A stretch of DNA of 64,000 nt from Paraspadella gotoi (GCA_051294375.1 CM119263.1:13316199-13380198), one strand, 5' to 3'. Positions 45,189-59,460 are shown, counted from the stretch's first letter. The notes: a model not told the origin generated them from the letters alone. Numbers and translations are program-made.

Positions 45189-45196
45189 ATTTGCAT
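45189..45196 (+). promoter_or_regulatory. octamer (ATTTGCAT) site in block B
   Basis: A perfect octamer beside GGCTCGAGCC (10-base palindrome near 45131) and CCAGGAGCCAGGCTCTGG, in a short unique stretch. Conserved in copy 2 at 55696-55703. Confidence 0.3.
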
Positions 45197-45269
45197 GAAA
45201 TCGTTGCTGACGAAATCTGACATCCAGAGGGCGCGTAGGGGACCGGGGGTAGAAGGGGCTGAGGGGAGG

Positions 45270-46140
45270 GGTTGCGGAATAAGAAGACTGAAAGAGGGAA
45301 ACACGCCTCGGGAGAATCGGGGAGTTGGGGGGGGGAAACCAAGAGAGGGGACCGATGTTGAGGAAAAAAATATAAACAAATCCTCGATTTATGAGGTGGG
45401 AAATTGTCGAGGGAAAAAAATGGATGGTTTGAGCGAGAAAAAAAAAAGAATAATAATATGGGGGTTTCGACTTCTCGTTTTTTGAAAAAAAAAGGGTCAG
45501 TGTACTCAGAGTTGGCGCATAGAAATGGGAAGGAGAAGAAAAGGACATGAAAGAAGAGATAGAAAGGTAAAAGAAAAAAAAGGAAAAGAAGGAAAGGAGA
45601 TGAAAAGAAAACGCTGGGGTTGGAGAATCTTCATTCTCTGCAGGGAAGTTTAAGAGCTCGAAATAAGATAGGAATAAAAAAGTCGTAAAAAGGTAAGAAG
45701 GGGAATTTAGAAGAAAAAGCGAGTGCGAAGAGGCCAACAACATTGAATCAAGTGGGCGGAAAATATCAATTTCTCGATGGAAGAGGACGATGGGGAGAGG
45801 GGGTGTAGGAAAGTTGAAGAGGAGAAAAGAAGGAAGAGGAAAGGAAAAAGAAGGGCGAGAGAAAAAACATAAAACAAAAAAAGTAAAAACAATAAATACA
45901 TACAGAAAAGAAAGAACTACCAAAAAACAAAAAACAAAAAAATAAAGGAAAAGAGAAGAGAATCTAAAACCAGAAAAAAGAGAAGAAAATCATAAACGAA
46001 GATTGAACAGAGTTGAGAGTTCAGGGTCGAACGAGACGACTGATCGAAATAGAGAGAAAAAAAAAAACGATCGAAATTTTTACGAGACGCGAGAAGTTCG
46101 CCGAAGACGAGAAAAACACCCACCCCCCCCCATTTTGGAA
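45270..46140 (+). repeat. ~850 bp purine-rich strand
   Basis: The plus strand is predominantly A and G without a fixed unit (GGAAAAGAAGG-like). The 280-codon minus-strand frame across it (45081-45923) is Phe/Ser/Leu/Pro-rich and is explained by pyrimidine-only codons. Copies lie at 46202-46944 and 55840-56585. Confidence 0.8.
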
Positions 46141-46176
46141 ACAGTCACAAGACAGACGCCTCCCCCCCTAGTTCTG

Positions 46177-46201
46177 NNNNNNNNNNNNNNNNNNNNNNNN
46201 N
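46177..46201. other. assembly gap, 25 N
   Basis: The sequence to its right restarts at a point already passed about 850 bases to its left, so the flanks overlap. Confidence 0.95.
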
Positions 46202-46944
46202 GGGGGGGGAAAACCAAGAGAGGGGACCGATGTTGAAGGAAAAAATATAAACAAATCCTCGATTTATGAGGTGGGAAATTGTCGAGGGGAAAAAAATGGA
46301 GGTTTGAGCGAGAAAAAAAAAAAGAATAAATATTGGGGGTTTCGACTTTCGTGGCCTCTTTGTTGAAAAAAAGGGGTCTCTTGTCAAACTCAGAGTTGGA
46401 AGAAAAGCGCATAGAAATGGGGAAGGAAAGAAAAGGACATGAAAGGAAGTGAAAGGTAAAAGAAAAAAGGAAAAGAAGGGAAAGGAGATGAAAAGAAAAC
46501 GCTGGGGTTGGAGAATCTTCATCTGCAGGGAAGTTTAAGAGCTCGAAATAAGATAGGTAAGAAAAAGTCGTAAAAAGGTAAGAAGGGGAATTTAGAAGAA
46601 AAAGCAGGGATGCGAAGAGGCAAAACACCTTGGAATCAAGTTGGGCGGAAAATATCAATTTCTCGATGGAAGAGGACGATGGGGAGAGGGGGTGTAGGAA
46701 AGTTGAAGAGGGAGAAAAGAAGGAAAGAGAAAGGAAAAAGAAGGGGAGATAAAGGAAAGAGAAGAGAATCTAAACCAGAAAAAGAGAAGAAAATCATAAA
46801 CGAAGATTGAACAGAGTTGAGAGTTCAGGGTCGACGAGACGACTGATCGAAATAGAGAGAAAAAAAAAACGATCGAAATTTTTACGAGACGCGAGAAGTT
46901 CGCCGAAGACGAGGAAAAACATTTTGGAAACATAAAGACAACGC
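46202..46944 (+). repeat. block B fragment, second pass
   Basis: Equivalent to about 45325-46110 of copy 1 and 55845-56590 of copy 2. It lies between two 25-N gaps. Confidence 0.85.
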
Positions 46945-46969
46945 NNNNNNNNNNNNNNNNNNNNNNNNN
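46945..46969. other. assembly gap, 25 N
   Basis: Separates the block B fragment from the third, very noisy copy of block A. Confidence 0.95.
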
Positions 46970-49945
46970 TTGTGAGCACGGAAGCCTTGTTCTGAGATGC
47001 AATGAGATCTCAAATACCCTCTTCTCTGTCAAGTTAACAAATATTTTTACACTAGGGGTAACCGTCTCAATGTTGTTTTTCTTTTTTCGCTCCGAAACTA
47101 AACACTCGAAACAGAATTTTTTTGCTAATATAACGTAGCTGCTTGAGAGCAGAATATTGGGGCCTGGGCTCCTTGCCAGTTCGGCTGTTTCCCTCCAGAG
47201 CTGATTGGGCCCATAACTATACATGTCCCTTGTCATTTAAAACCTACGATGATACTCTTGTACCTAAGAAATCTCGTTACTGATTTTTTCGTTCAACATC
47301 GCCCACCGAGAGGAAAACAGAAGGATGATTACGTTAGGGACTGCCCCGGAGGGCTCACGTTCGTCCTGGTGAGAACTCATATGAGATAGGGTGTGGTAAT
47401 CTTCCTAGATAAGCCTCAATAACTAGAGGGTAAAAAAATCCTGGTGTTAACCTTTGAAATTTGAATGCGAAAAGAGAGGAGAGAGGAAGAGACGAGAAAA
47501 TATAAGGCAGAAAAAAAATACCGCAAAATCATGTTAATCATTACAAAAGAAATCTTTCTGTGTGAGGAAAAATAGCCAGAAAACGATATCATTATGATTA
47601 TTGTAAAGAGTAGGTGATAGGCATGGTGCATATGATATTTTCATAGTTCAGTCCAATTTGTGAGAGATCCGTCTTTCTCCTCGTTTCTTTCCTTTTCCCA
47701 CATATTCCCGCCCCCCCCCCCAAAAAAAAAAAACACGAACTAATAAGTAAAAAGTATTGTTATCCCCTTGTTTTCCGTGGTTTATCATCTTTCATTTTTT
47801 CCTTATGTAGCTTTGTGGATCACTTTGTAGGGTTACTTCACATGTTTTTATGGTTTCCATAAAAATCTATTGTATACAATAAGAATTAACGAAAAACAAT
47901 AAGATATTCTTATATTTTGTTTAAAAACATCTAATAATTATTAAGGATTGATACCAGCACTGTTTTTAATGATGATTTAAAGTACCATGTGTATAAAAAT
48001 CCCTCTTGGAAACTGAGGAAAAAAAAAGAACTAACGATCGATATAATTAGTAAGACAGTGGTCCATTGCAGCGCAGCAAAATATCGATATTCTATACTAT
48101 TTCAATCGAAATTAGAGACTAGTGATGAAAAGATACGTATAGTCAGTATTCTCTCCCAAATCTTTTGCCTAGTTATTTTTTTTTTTATGCTTTTTTCTAC
48201 CCGAAAGAAAGAGTTGTAGTTTGTAGTTGAGGTGGAAAGATAAAATCCCGTGATGCTAGAAATTCTTGCTTCACTTCGTCAGAAAAGAGGACAAATTAGA
48301 AAACTTCGACCAAAAATATTACAACAACACCACGAAACGAGAAAATATAAAAGCATGAACCAAAAGAGATAAAGCCATGATTTTGAAGAACTACGGAGAA
48401 GAGAGTGAGAGGTGGTAGAGAACAAATGTTGGACACCTCCATTATTCCTGGGAAGGCCGCCTGATAACATACTCAGAAAAAACTTCCATTTGCATTTTGC
48501 AATTTCTTCTTCTTCTATGATTAATGATAAATCTTCGTGGCGTCTGTGCGGCTGTAACAACTGAATTGGCGTTTCGTTTCGTCTTTGTAGACGTACACTC
48601 GACTGTTTTGGCGCATACGAAATCTGAAACGGCGACCGACCATAAAGGCGGCGACCACAAAGGCCAGCTAAAAAGTTGGGTGCACAGATTCAAAGCACCA
48701 ACAATTGTGTAACGTTGATCAGTGATCACCCAAATGGTAGTCGAGCAATATTGTCTGATTTTCCTTCCGACTTTATTTAACAAAAATTTTTTTTTTTTTG
48801 AATATTGGAAATAATCAAATTTTATAAAAAATTATGGAAGATTCCTAGTAAAATAATACCCAAAATATATTAGGATTAAGAGTTGTATCCTAAAAATATT
48901 CAAATAAACTATGTTAAAAGTAATTGTGGTATCAAAAAGAATTTTTATATATATTGTATAACAATTTCTAACATGTATTAACCCAAGTCTGCTGATTCCG
49001 GTAACAATATAGACAGAGAAAGGCACGACCATAAACCTACAATAAAGGATTACGAAATCCTTCTTCTAATTCGACCGAAAATCCATTATATTTTCACGAA
49101 CATCTTTTCTTGTTTCATTTCTTAATCAATACAGAAATCGAACCTCTTTCGCGAGTTACTCGATCGGGTAAAGCCAGGCAATTGACCCGACGCCCATCGT
49201 GGAATAATTCACTGCCTCACGTGAATCCCTCTGACGATTGCACCGTGGCAATTCGCGCCCTTAACTCATCATGCATATTTGGAAAGGTCCATACAGGGAA
49301 ACGAGGAGGGCGTTTGATAAAAGGGCGGGTGAGAAAGAAAAGGGTTGAGATTGGACCGCACCGACCGCGCGAAACCTAGAAGAAATGAGAATTTATGACA
49401 TCAAAAGAGAATCTGTCGCATTAAGTTATGGCATTGGCCGTCTTATTGCATTATTCTGAGAGCCGCGAGAGTCAGCGGAGACGAGTTAGAGAGATAGCAG
49501 AGACCCGAGAGAGAGAGAGAAGAGAGGAAGAAATGAGTAGATGAGAAATTTATTTAGGAGAATTTCATATAGCAGAATAGTAGCTGGTTTCAAGCTAATC
49601 AATTCAAAGAACTCTTCTCCACAGGTCTGTTCATCACTCCAGATACATTTGAATACGGGGCTACTTCCATTAGTATGGTATAGTTGTAGTTATGTATATT
49701 CTTTTATAAATAGACTACTTTATTATTACCTTGATCGCCGTTAGGGGAAAAAATCTCGCGCCATTGTACTACGGTGTTGGTTTTTCATAATAAAAAAAAT
49801 AAATTTGATATAGTAATATCCTTTTCAAATTGGTCTCACTTTCGCCTTTTGTCTCTCGGTTCCTCGCTCAGATCATTAAATCTCCCTTAACCATCGCCGC
49901 CCTTGTCATCATCCGCCGGCGTCGTTTCTAAAAATTTCTCTCGGT
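46970..49945 (+). repeat. block A, copy 3 (partial, very noisy)
   Basis: Corresponds to about 29310-31625 of copy 1 but is nearly 30% longer. Insertions of one to several bases occur every 5-20 bases, and the GA array is nearly lost. This is the error profile of an uncorrected long read, not of ancient divergence, in which substitutions would dominate. Confidence 0.85.
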
Positions 49946-50080
49946 AAATGAACGCACGCAGAGAGACGAGAGACGAAGAGTACGAATAGACAGAGAGATA
50001 GAAGACAGAATAACGCGATCTGCAAGACATCAACGAGAGACCAGTTACGACAGCAAAGATTCACAGAAGAACGACGGGAA
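49945..50080. other. noisy junction, block A copy 3 to inverted block B
   Basis: About 135 bp of disordered GA-rich sequence that may be a degraded form of the A-rich/GA array of block A. The orientation changes here. Confidence 0.5.
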
Positions 50081-51665
50081 TAGAACTGACCTCATGATCC
50101 GATGAGAGCTATGGCTGATTCTCCGGGAGAGTACCGACGCAGAAAAGATGATCCTCACCCAAGTAATAAGACGATTAGTCCTTTTTTTGCGGCTTTGTAC
50201 CAAGTATTAGTCGGAAGATCGATTGACTCGAGTTAGCGATGAAGAAGAGAAGTAGTGCTCTTCCCACGGCAGATTGGGGACCTGAACCCAAGCGGCCAAA
50301 TGTTTATCTCGAAAAACCGTCGGCGAAGATGAGAAAAGACTCGTCGACAGAAGAATCGAAAATAAGAGCGGTAGAGAAAACTTAATCTGTATCCAGACAC
50401 TTGACCGTTGAATCGAGGTCAGAGTGTCGGGAAAAAACAAAAAAGAAGGCCGGACGGCGGGCGTCGACTTAGAGCCGGCGCACGGAGTTTTCGGGCCCCA
50501 AAGTCCGGAACACGAAGACAAAAAGAAGTAATAAAAAAGAGGATGGTGAATGTAGATCAGATTGATTCGGGCCGGAATCGCCTGATTTGATTCGTTATCC
50601 TTTGGGGTTTTTCTTTGTACATCTTTCGTTCGGCTGACTCTCCCCACTTGACCTCAGGGATATCGTCAGGAGCGGGGAAAAGACCTTATCAAAGAGCGAG
50701 ACACGAAGATGTGAAAGAAACGAAAAGAAAGAGCAAGAAATAAGAATGTTCAGAAAAGAAAGAGAGAAGATGAAGATGAAGAACAAGAAATGTAAGAAAT
50801 GAGAGACTCAAGTGAACAATCAAATTAAGTTAAAAAGGACGCTGACTCCATCAGGCTCCAATCCTCATCTCCGAATCCCCACCTTCCACTTCCCACCTTT
50901 CAACTTTCCCACCAGCCCGTACTATCGTTCTTCTCTATTTGCCTCATCATGTGGCCTTTCCCACCTTAAATTTTTCTCTCGTCCACCTCCACCCTGTCCC
51001 GACGCGACCACCATCCTACCCCCCCTCCCCACTCGCTCATCCTCTACCCAATCCCAGACCATGATTGCCCACGAAAGTCGACGTCGTAATCCAATCAGCA
51101 ATTCATTATCTGAAGTCTGACCCGATTCCGATCTCCTTCTTTTTCTTTAGCCATGCTCGTCTCTGTCCGGCTCTTTTCTAATCAAAGTGGGCTTGCTCGC
51201 GTTTCTTATTGAGTCACGGGTCGTCACGTGTGTGTCTTCAGGTTACATTTCGTCCGGGTCGTGTTGTGCGGGAAAAGGTCTTCCCCGTCCTCTCCTCCGC
51301 TGGTTCCCAAATTGCTGTGTAGTTGTCTTGTTTCGTTCTCAATCTCTTGTGACTTCTAGGTCTAGCGCCGGCTCTGGAAAGTCATACTAGTCCCAACCGG
51401 CCGAAACTCGCGGGGCAGGGTCTCGTAATTGTATGACGCCTGCCTTTCACTTAATTGAAGTATTGTACCTTCATCTCTTTGTCTTTTGTTTCCCCTTTGT
51501 TTCTACAGGCCTGAACTCAGGGGTCTCCTTTTAAATAATGCTCCCTTCCTTCTCTTCCTGTCTTCCTCTCTATCTCCGGAGTCGTCCCTGCCCTTCCCGG
51601 CTTATATTCCTGTTCCGCCGCCCTCCGCCGCTCACTATTTATAGCGGTTTATCTAAACCTCTATG
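50080..51665 (-). repeat. inverted block B segment
   Basis: Reverse complement of about 43170-44405. Landmarks on the reverse strand include ACTTGGGTGAGGAT (50150), the GGGGCC.AAA.TCCGG.GCCGGC region (50475-50510), GTACGGGCTGGTGGGAAA (50916) and CGAAATCGGGTCAGACTTCA (51111-51130). It is noisy and includes a damaged copy of the small gene's first exon. Probably one arm of a read that turned back at a hairpin adapter, though a real inversion cannot be excluded. Confidence 0.75.
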
Positions 51666-51696
51666 CTACTAAATCATAAAATGCTACCAAACGTAC

Positions 51697-52143
51697 TTCG
51701 CCAGCCCCTCTTTCCCTTCTCCTTACTGAACATCCAACTCCTGCTTTTCCTACTTCTTCCGACTTTCCAATTCATCCTTCTCAACTCATCTCAACTCACT
51801 TATCATTCCTTTTTTCTTATTTTTTCCACCCTTTTTCTTCCTTAAGTGGGCCTATTTTTTCTGACCTCCCTTACCTCTCCCTGACACTACTCCCTATCTT
51901 CTCCCTATTACTTTCCTAATTCCTCAATCTATCCCTTCTCACCCTCTTCTTATCTTTTCTATCTCTTCTTCCATCTTCCCTCTCTCTCTATCCCTTCCCT
52001 TCCTCGGTACTTATTCCTATATCTCACCCCCGCTCGCCGCTCCTATCATTCACGTAGTTTTTATAGACACATCACTGACAAAACAATCCGCAAACATCAT
52101 AACTATGGGTATCGATCTCTCTCTCTCTTCTCTCTCCTCCTCT

Positions 52144-52178
<35 letters not shown>

Positions 52179-52262
52179 CTCTCCCTTTCTCTCTCTCTCT
52201 CTTTCTCTCGTCTCTTTATCTCTCTTACTTTCTCTCTCTCCTTTCTTCATTCCTCTCTTCTC
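51697..52262 (+). repeat. bridge: end of block A joined to start of block B
   Basis: 51697-52110 matches 32221-32640 (end of block A). A CT array follows at 52110-52262, then block B begins (CGAAGTTTGCCAATAACTGCG). This places A directly before B and explains the gap at 42111. Confidence 0.8.
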
Positions 52263-55200
52263 TCTCTCGTTCGCGAAGTTTGCCAATAACTGCGAGCCTG
52301 CAAACCTATACTTGTATGAATAAGGCTCGATTTGAACATCATGCATCTCGGCCATCCTGCAGCCTTAGTTTATTGAACTTTTCTTTTACTGGTGATCGCT
52401 ATTTTGTTCATCATGACAATGTGTTTTAAGGCACAAAAAGTCATTGCATTCGGAATTTTAACTCAATATAAATTCATCTATTACAATTTGGCACTGTTTT
52501 TTTTTAACAAGTCTAACTCACTCAATAGGCAAACTGTCAATCAAATCAAGTAACTCCAAGTACAACAGTGACTCAGAATCCAAACATGATCGGTTCGATA
52601 ACAATTATGAAAAATAAGTTTGTGTTTTAAATATTACGTATTTGACCTATGGACGGCAATGTAATACAGAATAAATAAAATGTAAACAACAACGTATAAA
52701 ATTCTTTCGGACAAAACCAAAAAACACAAATTTAACAATCTCGACTATAGCAAAACAACAACTAACAACAACTGCCTAATCAATTGAAAGGAGCGACTCG
52801 TCGATTCGGAATCACCGGAAACAATACAAACAGTTCGCGATAGGGCGACTAATTTGAGAATCACGAAGGACTCCTAAAACATTGAAAGCATTGTGGGCCT
52901 CTCGGGATGTTCACGAGCAAAGTGGAAGACCGCTGAACAAGCGCGATCTCTTTCTTTCTCCGGTTGCGCGATGGAGACGTAAGAGAAAGGAAGGGGTTAA
53001 GGGGATAGGTTGGGTGTTGTCGGGGGTGGGTGGTCGTGGGCTGTCGTTTCGCGAACGCTCTCCGTCGATGTCATTTGAACATGACAGATAATAGTGAAGA
53101 CTAGCAAGCGTCTAATAGGCGAACTTAGACGACGTTTGTGGTGTTTGGACGGACAAATGATTTGATCGCGGCATTTAGAAAAAAGAGGAAAAAAAGAAGA
53201 GAAGGGAAAGGCGAAGAAGACACCGCCGAACGAGACGACCCGAGAAGAAAGCAGCCACCTGAGCGAGGGACGGAATCGACGCCCGGAGACGATAGAGGGG
53301 CCCGGGGAAGGGAGACGGAGGAGAGAAGAGAAGGCGAAACGAAGACGAAGAGGAAGAGACGAAGACGAGGAGAGGCGCCGAGATTCGGCCGAAAAAAAAT
53401 CGGACGTGACAAAAGGAATACAACGTACAAACGAAGAAAACAAAAGATGAACCCGAGCGAGACGAAGAAGTGAAAGCGGCGGGGGGGAGGAGAGGGCAGG
53501 CGTTGGAAGGTTAAACGGGAGGGGAGAGGAAGGAAGGATGGAGTTAAACATGGCGGAATGGAGATAGAGAGGGTGGAATGGGTTGATAGAAAAACAAGAG
53601 AAAAGAAGATATTAGAGAGACTGAGAGATATATAATTTTTAATTATACTGTTATACAATTACAAATAAGTTGAGCGGAGGGCAAGCGAACAGAAATATAG
53701 CGGGGAAGGCAGGAACGATAAGAGAGAGAGAGTTTTAGGCTTTCAGCTGGAAAAGAAGAATGAAGAATGAAGAAAGCGAAAATGAACTGGCGATTCGTGG
53801 AATAGGATTTAATAAGAAGTAAAGAGATTTGAGAACCGAAACAAGAAAAACAACAACTAAAAAACAAAGCAATTTGGAACAAGCGCGAGAAGAGAGACGG
53901 GGACCGAAAACGACGACGAAAAATGATGAAGAAAAAGTGAGCGAAAAGAGAAAAGAAGAAGAAAGAGCTAAAGAAAAAAGAAGGAGACGAAATCGGGTCA
54001 GACTTCATATGGAATTAACGACGCGACTCTCGTGGGCAAAACAGGTCTGGATGGTTGAGCGTGGGGAGGGGTAAGGATTGTGGTCGCGTCGGGACAGGGT
54101 GGAGGTGGAGAGAGAAATTTAAGGTGGAAAGGAAATAACTGATGAGGATGGAGAACGAAAGTACGGGCTGGTGGGAAATAAGTTAAAGTGGGAAAGTGGA
54201 AGGTGGCGGGATTTCGGAGGATGAGATTGGAGCCTGAAGGGATCAGCGTCTTTTAAACTTAATTTATTCACTTGAGTTCATTTTTAATTTACTTCTTCAT
54301 CTTTCATCTTTCTTTTTTTTCTGAACATTTTCATTCTTGCTTCTTTTTTTCACATCGGTCTCGCTCTTGATAAGGGAATCTTCGCCGAGAATAAATGAGG
54401 TCAAGTGGGGAGAAAGTCAAGCGAAACGAAAGAGAAAAGAAAACAAAAAGAAAGAAAAAAAAAGGCGATCGCCGAACAATCGATTATTAATCTTCTTTCT
54501 TTATTACTTTTTTTCCTTCGGTTTCCGGACTTTGGGGCCGGAAAATCCGGCGCCGGCTTAAGTCGACGCCGCCGTCGGCCTCTTTTTGTTTTTGCCCGAC
54601 ACCTCTGACTCGATTCACGGTCAAGTGTCGGTATAAAGATTAAGTTTCTTAACGACTCTTTATTTTCGATTCTTTTGTCGACGAGTTTTTCATCTTTCGC
54701 CGACGGTTTTTTCGATAAACATTTAGGCCGACATTTGTGAGGCCAACTGCGTGGGAAGAAACTACTTTCTCCTCATCCGCAATGAGTCAAGAATCGCATA
54801 AATTGAAGGAAAAAAAAGGTAAGTTTATTACTTGGGTGAGGATTTTGGTCCGACTCGCGAGAAAAGCAATCTCCAAAACGGATATTGAGGTCAGTTAATC
54901 GTTTGTGAAATCTTGTGTAACTTGGCTTCGTTGAATGTGAGAGTAATTCTGATGTTGTGAGAGGTCTCGCATACTTCATTTCCCGTACATATAAAGTATA
55001 AACATTATACCACTTCCTTAATAGGGGGAAAGCCAGGTACTCTGGAAGTGCATGAACAAGGACTGTGAGAGAGTCTGATTGATAGCTTGCAGGGATCTGC
55101 TATGTTCATTATCTTGTAAGCGAGATGGACGCCTTTAATCGCCAAAGCCTGTCCAAAGTCAGGGGCAAGATAGCTTGTATATTAAATGAATGGATAATTT

Positions 55201-56600
55201 TTATATTGGTTGTACCAATGTCATAATAATTTTGGAAAACAATTATGAAATTGACAATGATATTGTTTTCTTTTTTTCCTCTTTTCTCATTTATAACCGT
55301 CGCCTTAGGAGAAAACAGGGGGATGGTCGAACTCAGATACTACTACTTTTTTCGTGGCTAAAATCGGGGAAAATAAAATCTTCTCCCTTCCATTATTTTT
55401 CGTGTTATTATTTTTATTGTTTTAATCTTTTTATTTTTTTTTACTTTAAACTCTCAAAAATACAAGTTTGGGTGGAAAAAAAAACAAAAACAATCATCAC
55501 AAATTCTCAAAATTCCTTCCTTCTTCCCAGTAACCCCATCCTATTTCTCCTTAATTTCCCCCCCCTTTCCATCCTTTTACCCTCCTACCCCTTCCCGAAC
55601 CCTCGGCCTCTCCTCCGTCTCTCGCTTGAGCCCCGGTTGGCTCGAGCCCAGGAGCCAGGCTCGTGCTTGGGGGACTGATGAAAATTCATCTCCTCATTTG
55701 CATGAAATCGTTGCTGACGAAAATCTGAACTCCAGAGGGCGCGTAGCGGGACCGGGGTAGAGGGGCTGAGGGGGAGGGGTTGCGGAATAAGAAGACTGAA
55801 AGAGGGAAAACACGCCTCGGGAGAATCGGGGAGTTGGGGGGGGGGGAAACCAAGAGAGGGGACGATGTTGAAGGAAAAAATATAAACAAATCCTCGATTT
55901 ATGAGGTGGGAAATTGTCGAGGGGAAAAAAATGGAGGTTTGAGCGAGAAAAAAAAAGAATAAATATTGGGGGTTTCGACTTTCGTGGCCTCTTGTTGAAA
56001 AAAAAGGGGTCTCGTGTCAAACTCAAGATTGGAGAAAAGCGCATAGAAATGGGGAAGGAAAGAAAAGACATGAAAGGAATTTGAAAGGTAAAAAATAAGG
56101 AAAGGAAAAAAGAAAAAAGGAAAAGAAGGGAAAGGAGATGAAAAGAAAACGCTGGGGTTGGAGAATCTTTCATCTGCAGGGAAGTTTAAGAGCTCGAAAT
56201 AAGATAGGTAAGAAAAAGTCGTAAAAAGGTAAGAAGGGGAATTTAGAAGAAAAAGCAGGGATGCGAAGAAGCAAAACACCTTGAATCAAGTGGGCGGAAA
56301 ATATCAATTTTTCGATGGAAGAGGACGATGGGGAGAGGGGGTGTAGGAAAGTTGAAGAGGGAGAAAAGAAGGAAAAGAAAGGAAAAAGAAGGGGAGATAA
56401 AGGAAAGAGAAGAGGAAATCTAAAACCAGAAAAAGAGAAGAAAATCATAAACGAAGATTGAACAGAGTTGAGAGTTCAGGGTCGACGAGACGACTGATCG
56501 AAATAGAGAAAAAAAAAAAACGATCGAAATTTTTACGAGACGCGAGAAGTTCGCCGAAGACGAGGAAAAACATTTTGGAAACATAAAGACATTCCTCCCC
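52263..56600 (+). repeat. block B, copy 2
   Basis: The left third (to about 53130) is noisy. From about 53400 on it is close to copy 1 with scattered indels. Around 53095-53340 it has roughly 200 bases more than copy 1, which may be real haplotype variation or a lost segment in copy 1. It continues without a gap into unique DNA at 56600. Confidence 0.85.
54782..55189 (+). CDS. two-exon small gene, copy 2
   Basis: Same gene as 44292-44694. Here exon 1 (54782-54818, ending AAAG|GTAAGT) is intact, giving 12 codons plus one base. Exon 2 (55025-55189) is broken by inserted bases (GGGGGAAAGCC, AACAAGGACTG and others). The two copies are complementary: each has one intact exon. Confidence 0.45.
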
Positions 56601-56798
56601 CCCCCCTAGTTCCCCCGAGTATTTATAACCCCTTCACTCCGTCAGCCCCCGTCGCCTCCTGGCTCCCCAGCCCCCTGACTCTCCCCTTTTTTTCGTCGGA
56701 GCTTTTTCAATCGCTTTGTCCCTCTTTTTTACCTCTTCTTTATTTAATGCGATTTTCATTTCCAAATCGCATTTCTCTTCTCTCTCTCATCTCTCTCT

Positions 56799-56855
<57 letters not shown>

Positions 56856-57300
56856 CTCTCTCTCTCTCTTCTGAGGATGAGTTTGAAAATAAATTTACAT
56901 TCCTCCCTTTTTACAACTGAAGACTAAAAGATTCTTGACATTGTTCGATGTTTAGGGAGAATTTAACGAACGAAACCAGGTATGGCGACGTGGGTTATTG
57001 AGGAATATTATATATTTATTACGTTACCTATTTCCCTCTAACTTCCACTTCAACCATTTCTCTTTCCTCTCAATCCCAATCTTTACTCACTTGGCTCGTC
57101 TCCACCCAAAGACAACACCCCCGCTCCCCAGCCTCACTCCAAACTCACCCTCGCCCTCCGCGTCGGAGGGTGAGTCTGTTTTTCAACTTTCATCTCATTT
57201 AACACTTGATTACTTCGGATAATAAGGCGCCGATCTAAGAAAAAAAAATGCGGCGCTTTTCCTCGAAGAAGGCGAAGGGAGCATCTTTTCGGCGCATGGG
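56600..57300. other. unique DNA and CT array after block B
   Basis: A C-rich stretch with GAGTATTTATAACC (TATA-like) at about 56618-56631, CT arrays at 56778-56872, then AT-rich spacer. Nothing convincing is coded. A promoter near 56620 is possible but unsupported. Confidence 0.4.
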
Positions 57301-57419
57301 ATAAATAAATAAAATAATGAATGAAATAATGAATAAATGAAGTAATGAATTAATGAATTAATGTATTAAGGAATGAATGAATAAATAAATGCTTAGATGG
57401 ATGAATGAATTAGTCATTG

Positions 57420-57420
<1 letters not shown>
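57299..57420 (+). repeat. (AATG/AATA)n tetranucleotide region
   Basis: Imperfect AATGAATAAATGAAT repeats over about 120 bp. Confidence 0.85.

Positions 57421-58765
<1,345 letters not shown>

Positions 58766-58821
<56 letters not shown>
58766..58821. repeat. (GA)n microsatellite
   Basis: About 27 GA units. Confidence 0.95.
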
Positions 58822-58822
<1 letters not shown>

Positions 58823-58985
58823 AAAAATGGAAAATATAAGCGCGAGGTGGAGTGACTCTTCGATGAGTGAACGCTTAAAAATTTGGAATTTGAAAAGAAG
58901 TGAAATCGACCGTCGAAGTTATAATATTGTTTTAAAATTTTTAATAGATCGCCTTGTTTATGTATAAAGGAAAGAAAACAACTTT

Positions 58986-58986
58986 T

Positions 58987-59058
<72 letters not shown>

Positions 59059-59080
59059 TTTTTCTTTCTTTCTTTCTTTC
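58986..59080 (+). repeat. (CTTT)n microsatellite
   Basis: About 23 CTTT units. An oppositely oriented (GAAA)n array lies at 59525-59608, so the two could pair as a long inverted repeat. Confidence 0.97.
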
Positions 59081-59214
59081 ATTATTTGTTTCATTCTTTA
59101 TTTTTTTCTTTTTTCTTTCTTTTTATTATTTTTTTTTCTGCCACCATTTTTTCTCTATTGGATTTTACAGCATTTTTTTAACTATTATTTCTTTTTTGTT
59201 TCCGTCTTTCTTTT

Positions 59215-59460
59215 TTCCGTGCCCCGCTCGGCTTCGTCCCCGCCCTCTAGCGTGTGACTCAATTGTCGACGATAATAAACAGTCGTAAACAATAACAGAG
59301 GAACATCCGGGTGTAAACAACTTGCAGCGCCATCGCACTTCCGGCGACGCGGCATTGGCGGGCAGAAGGATGGAGGTTGAGCAATGGCGCCGTTGGTAGA
59401 AAAGGTTGGGGCGAAGCATTTGGTGGACGGGGGGAGGGTAAGAATTCGATTGGGTTGAAC
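59215..59460. other. unique GC-richer segment between CTTT and GAAA arrays
   Basis: Contains short ATGGCGCC-type motifs (59384) and AACACTTCCGG-like ETS reading on the reverse strand near 59335. No convincing frame is seen. It would form the loop of the potential CTTT/GAAA stem. Confidence 0.3.

Larger units (their letters stand above)
42136..46176 (+). repeat. block B, copy 1
   Basis: About 4 kb that recurs as 52263-56600, in inverted orientation at about 50080-51665, and as a fragment at 46202-46944. It ends at a 25-N gap within CCTCCCCCCCTAGTTC, a sequence that in copy 2 continues into unique DNA at 56600. Confidence 0.85.

Noticed and set aside
45081-45923. 280-codon minus-strand ORF, the longest gap-free frame in the window
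   Set aside because: Most of its length is Phe/Ser/Leu/Pro encoded by pyrimidine-only codons, which cannot include a stop. The corresponding frame in copy 2 is broken in several places, and there is no supporting signal.
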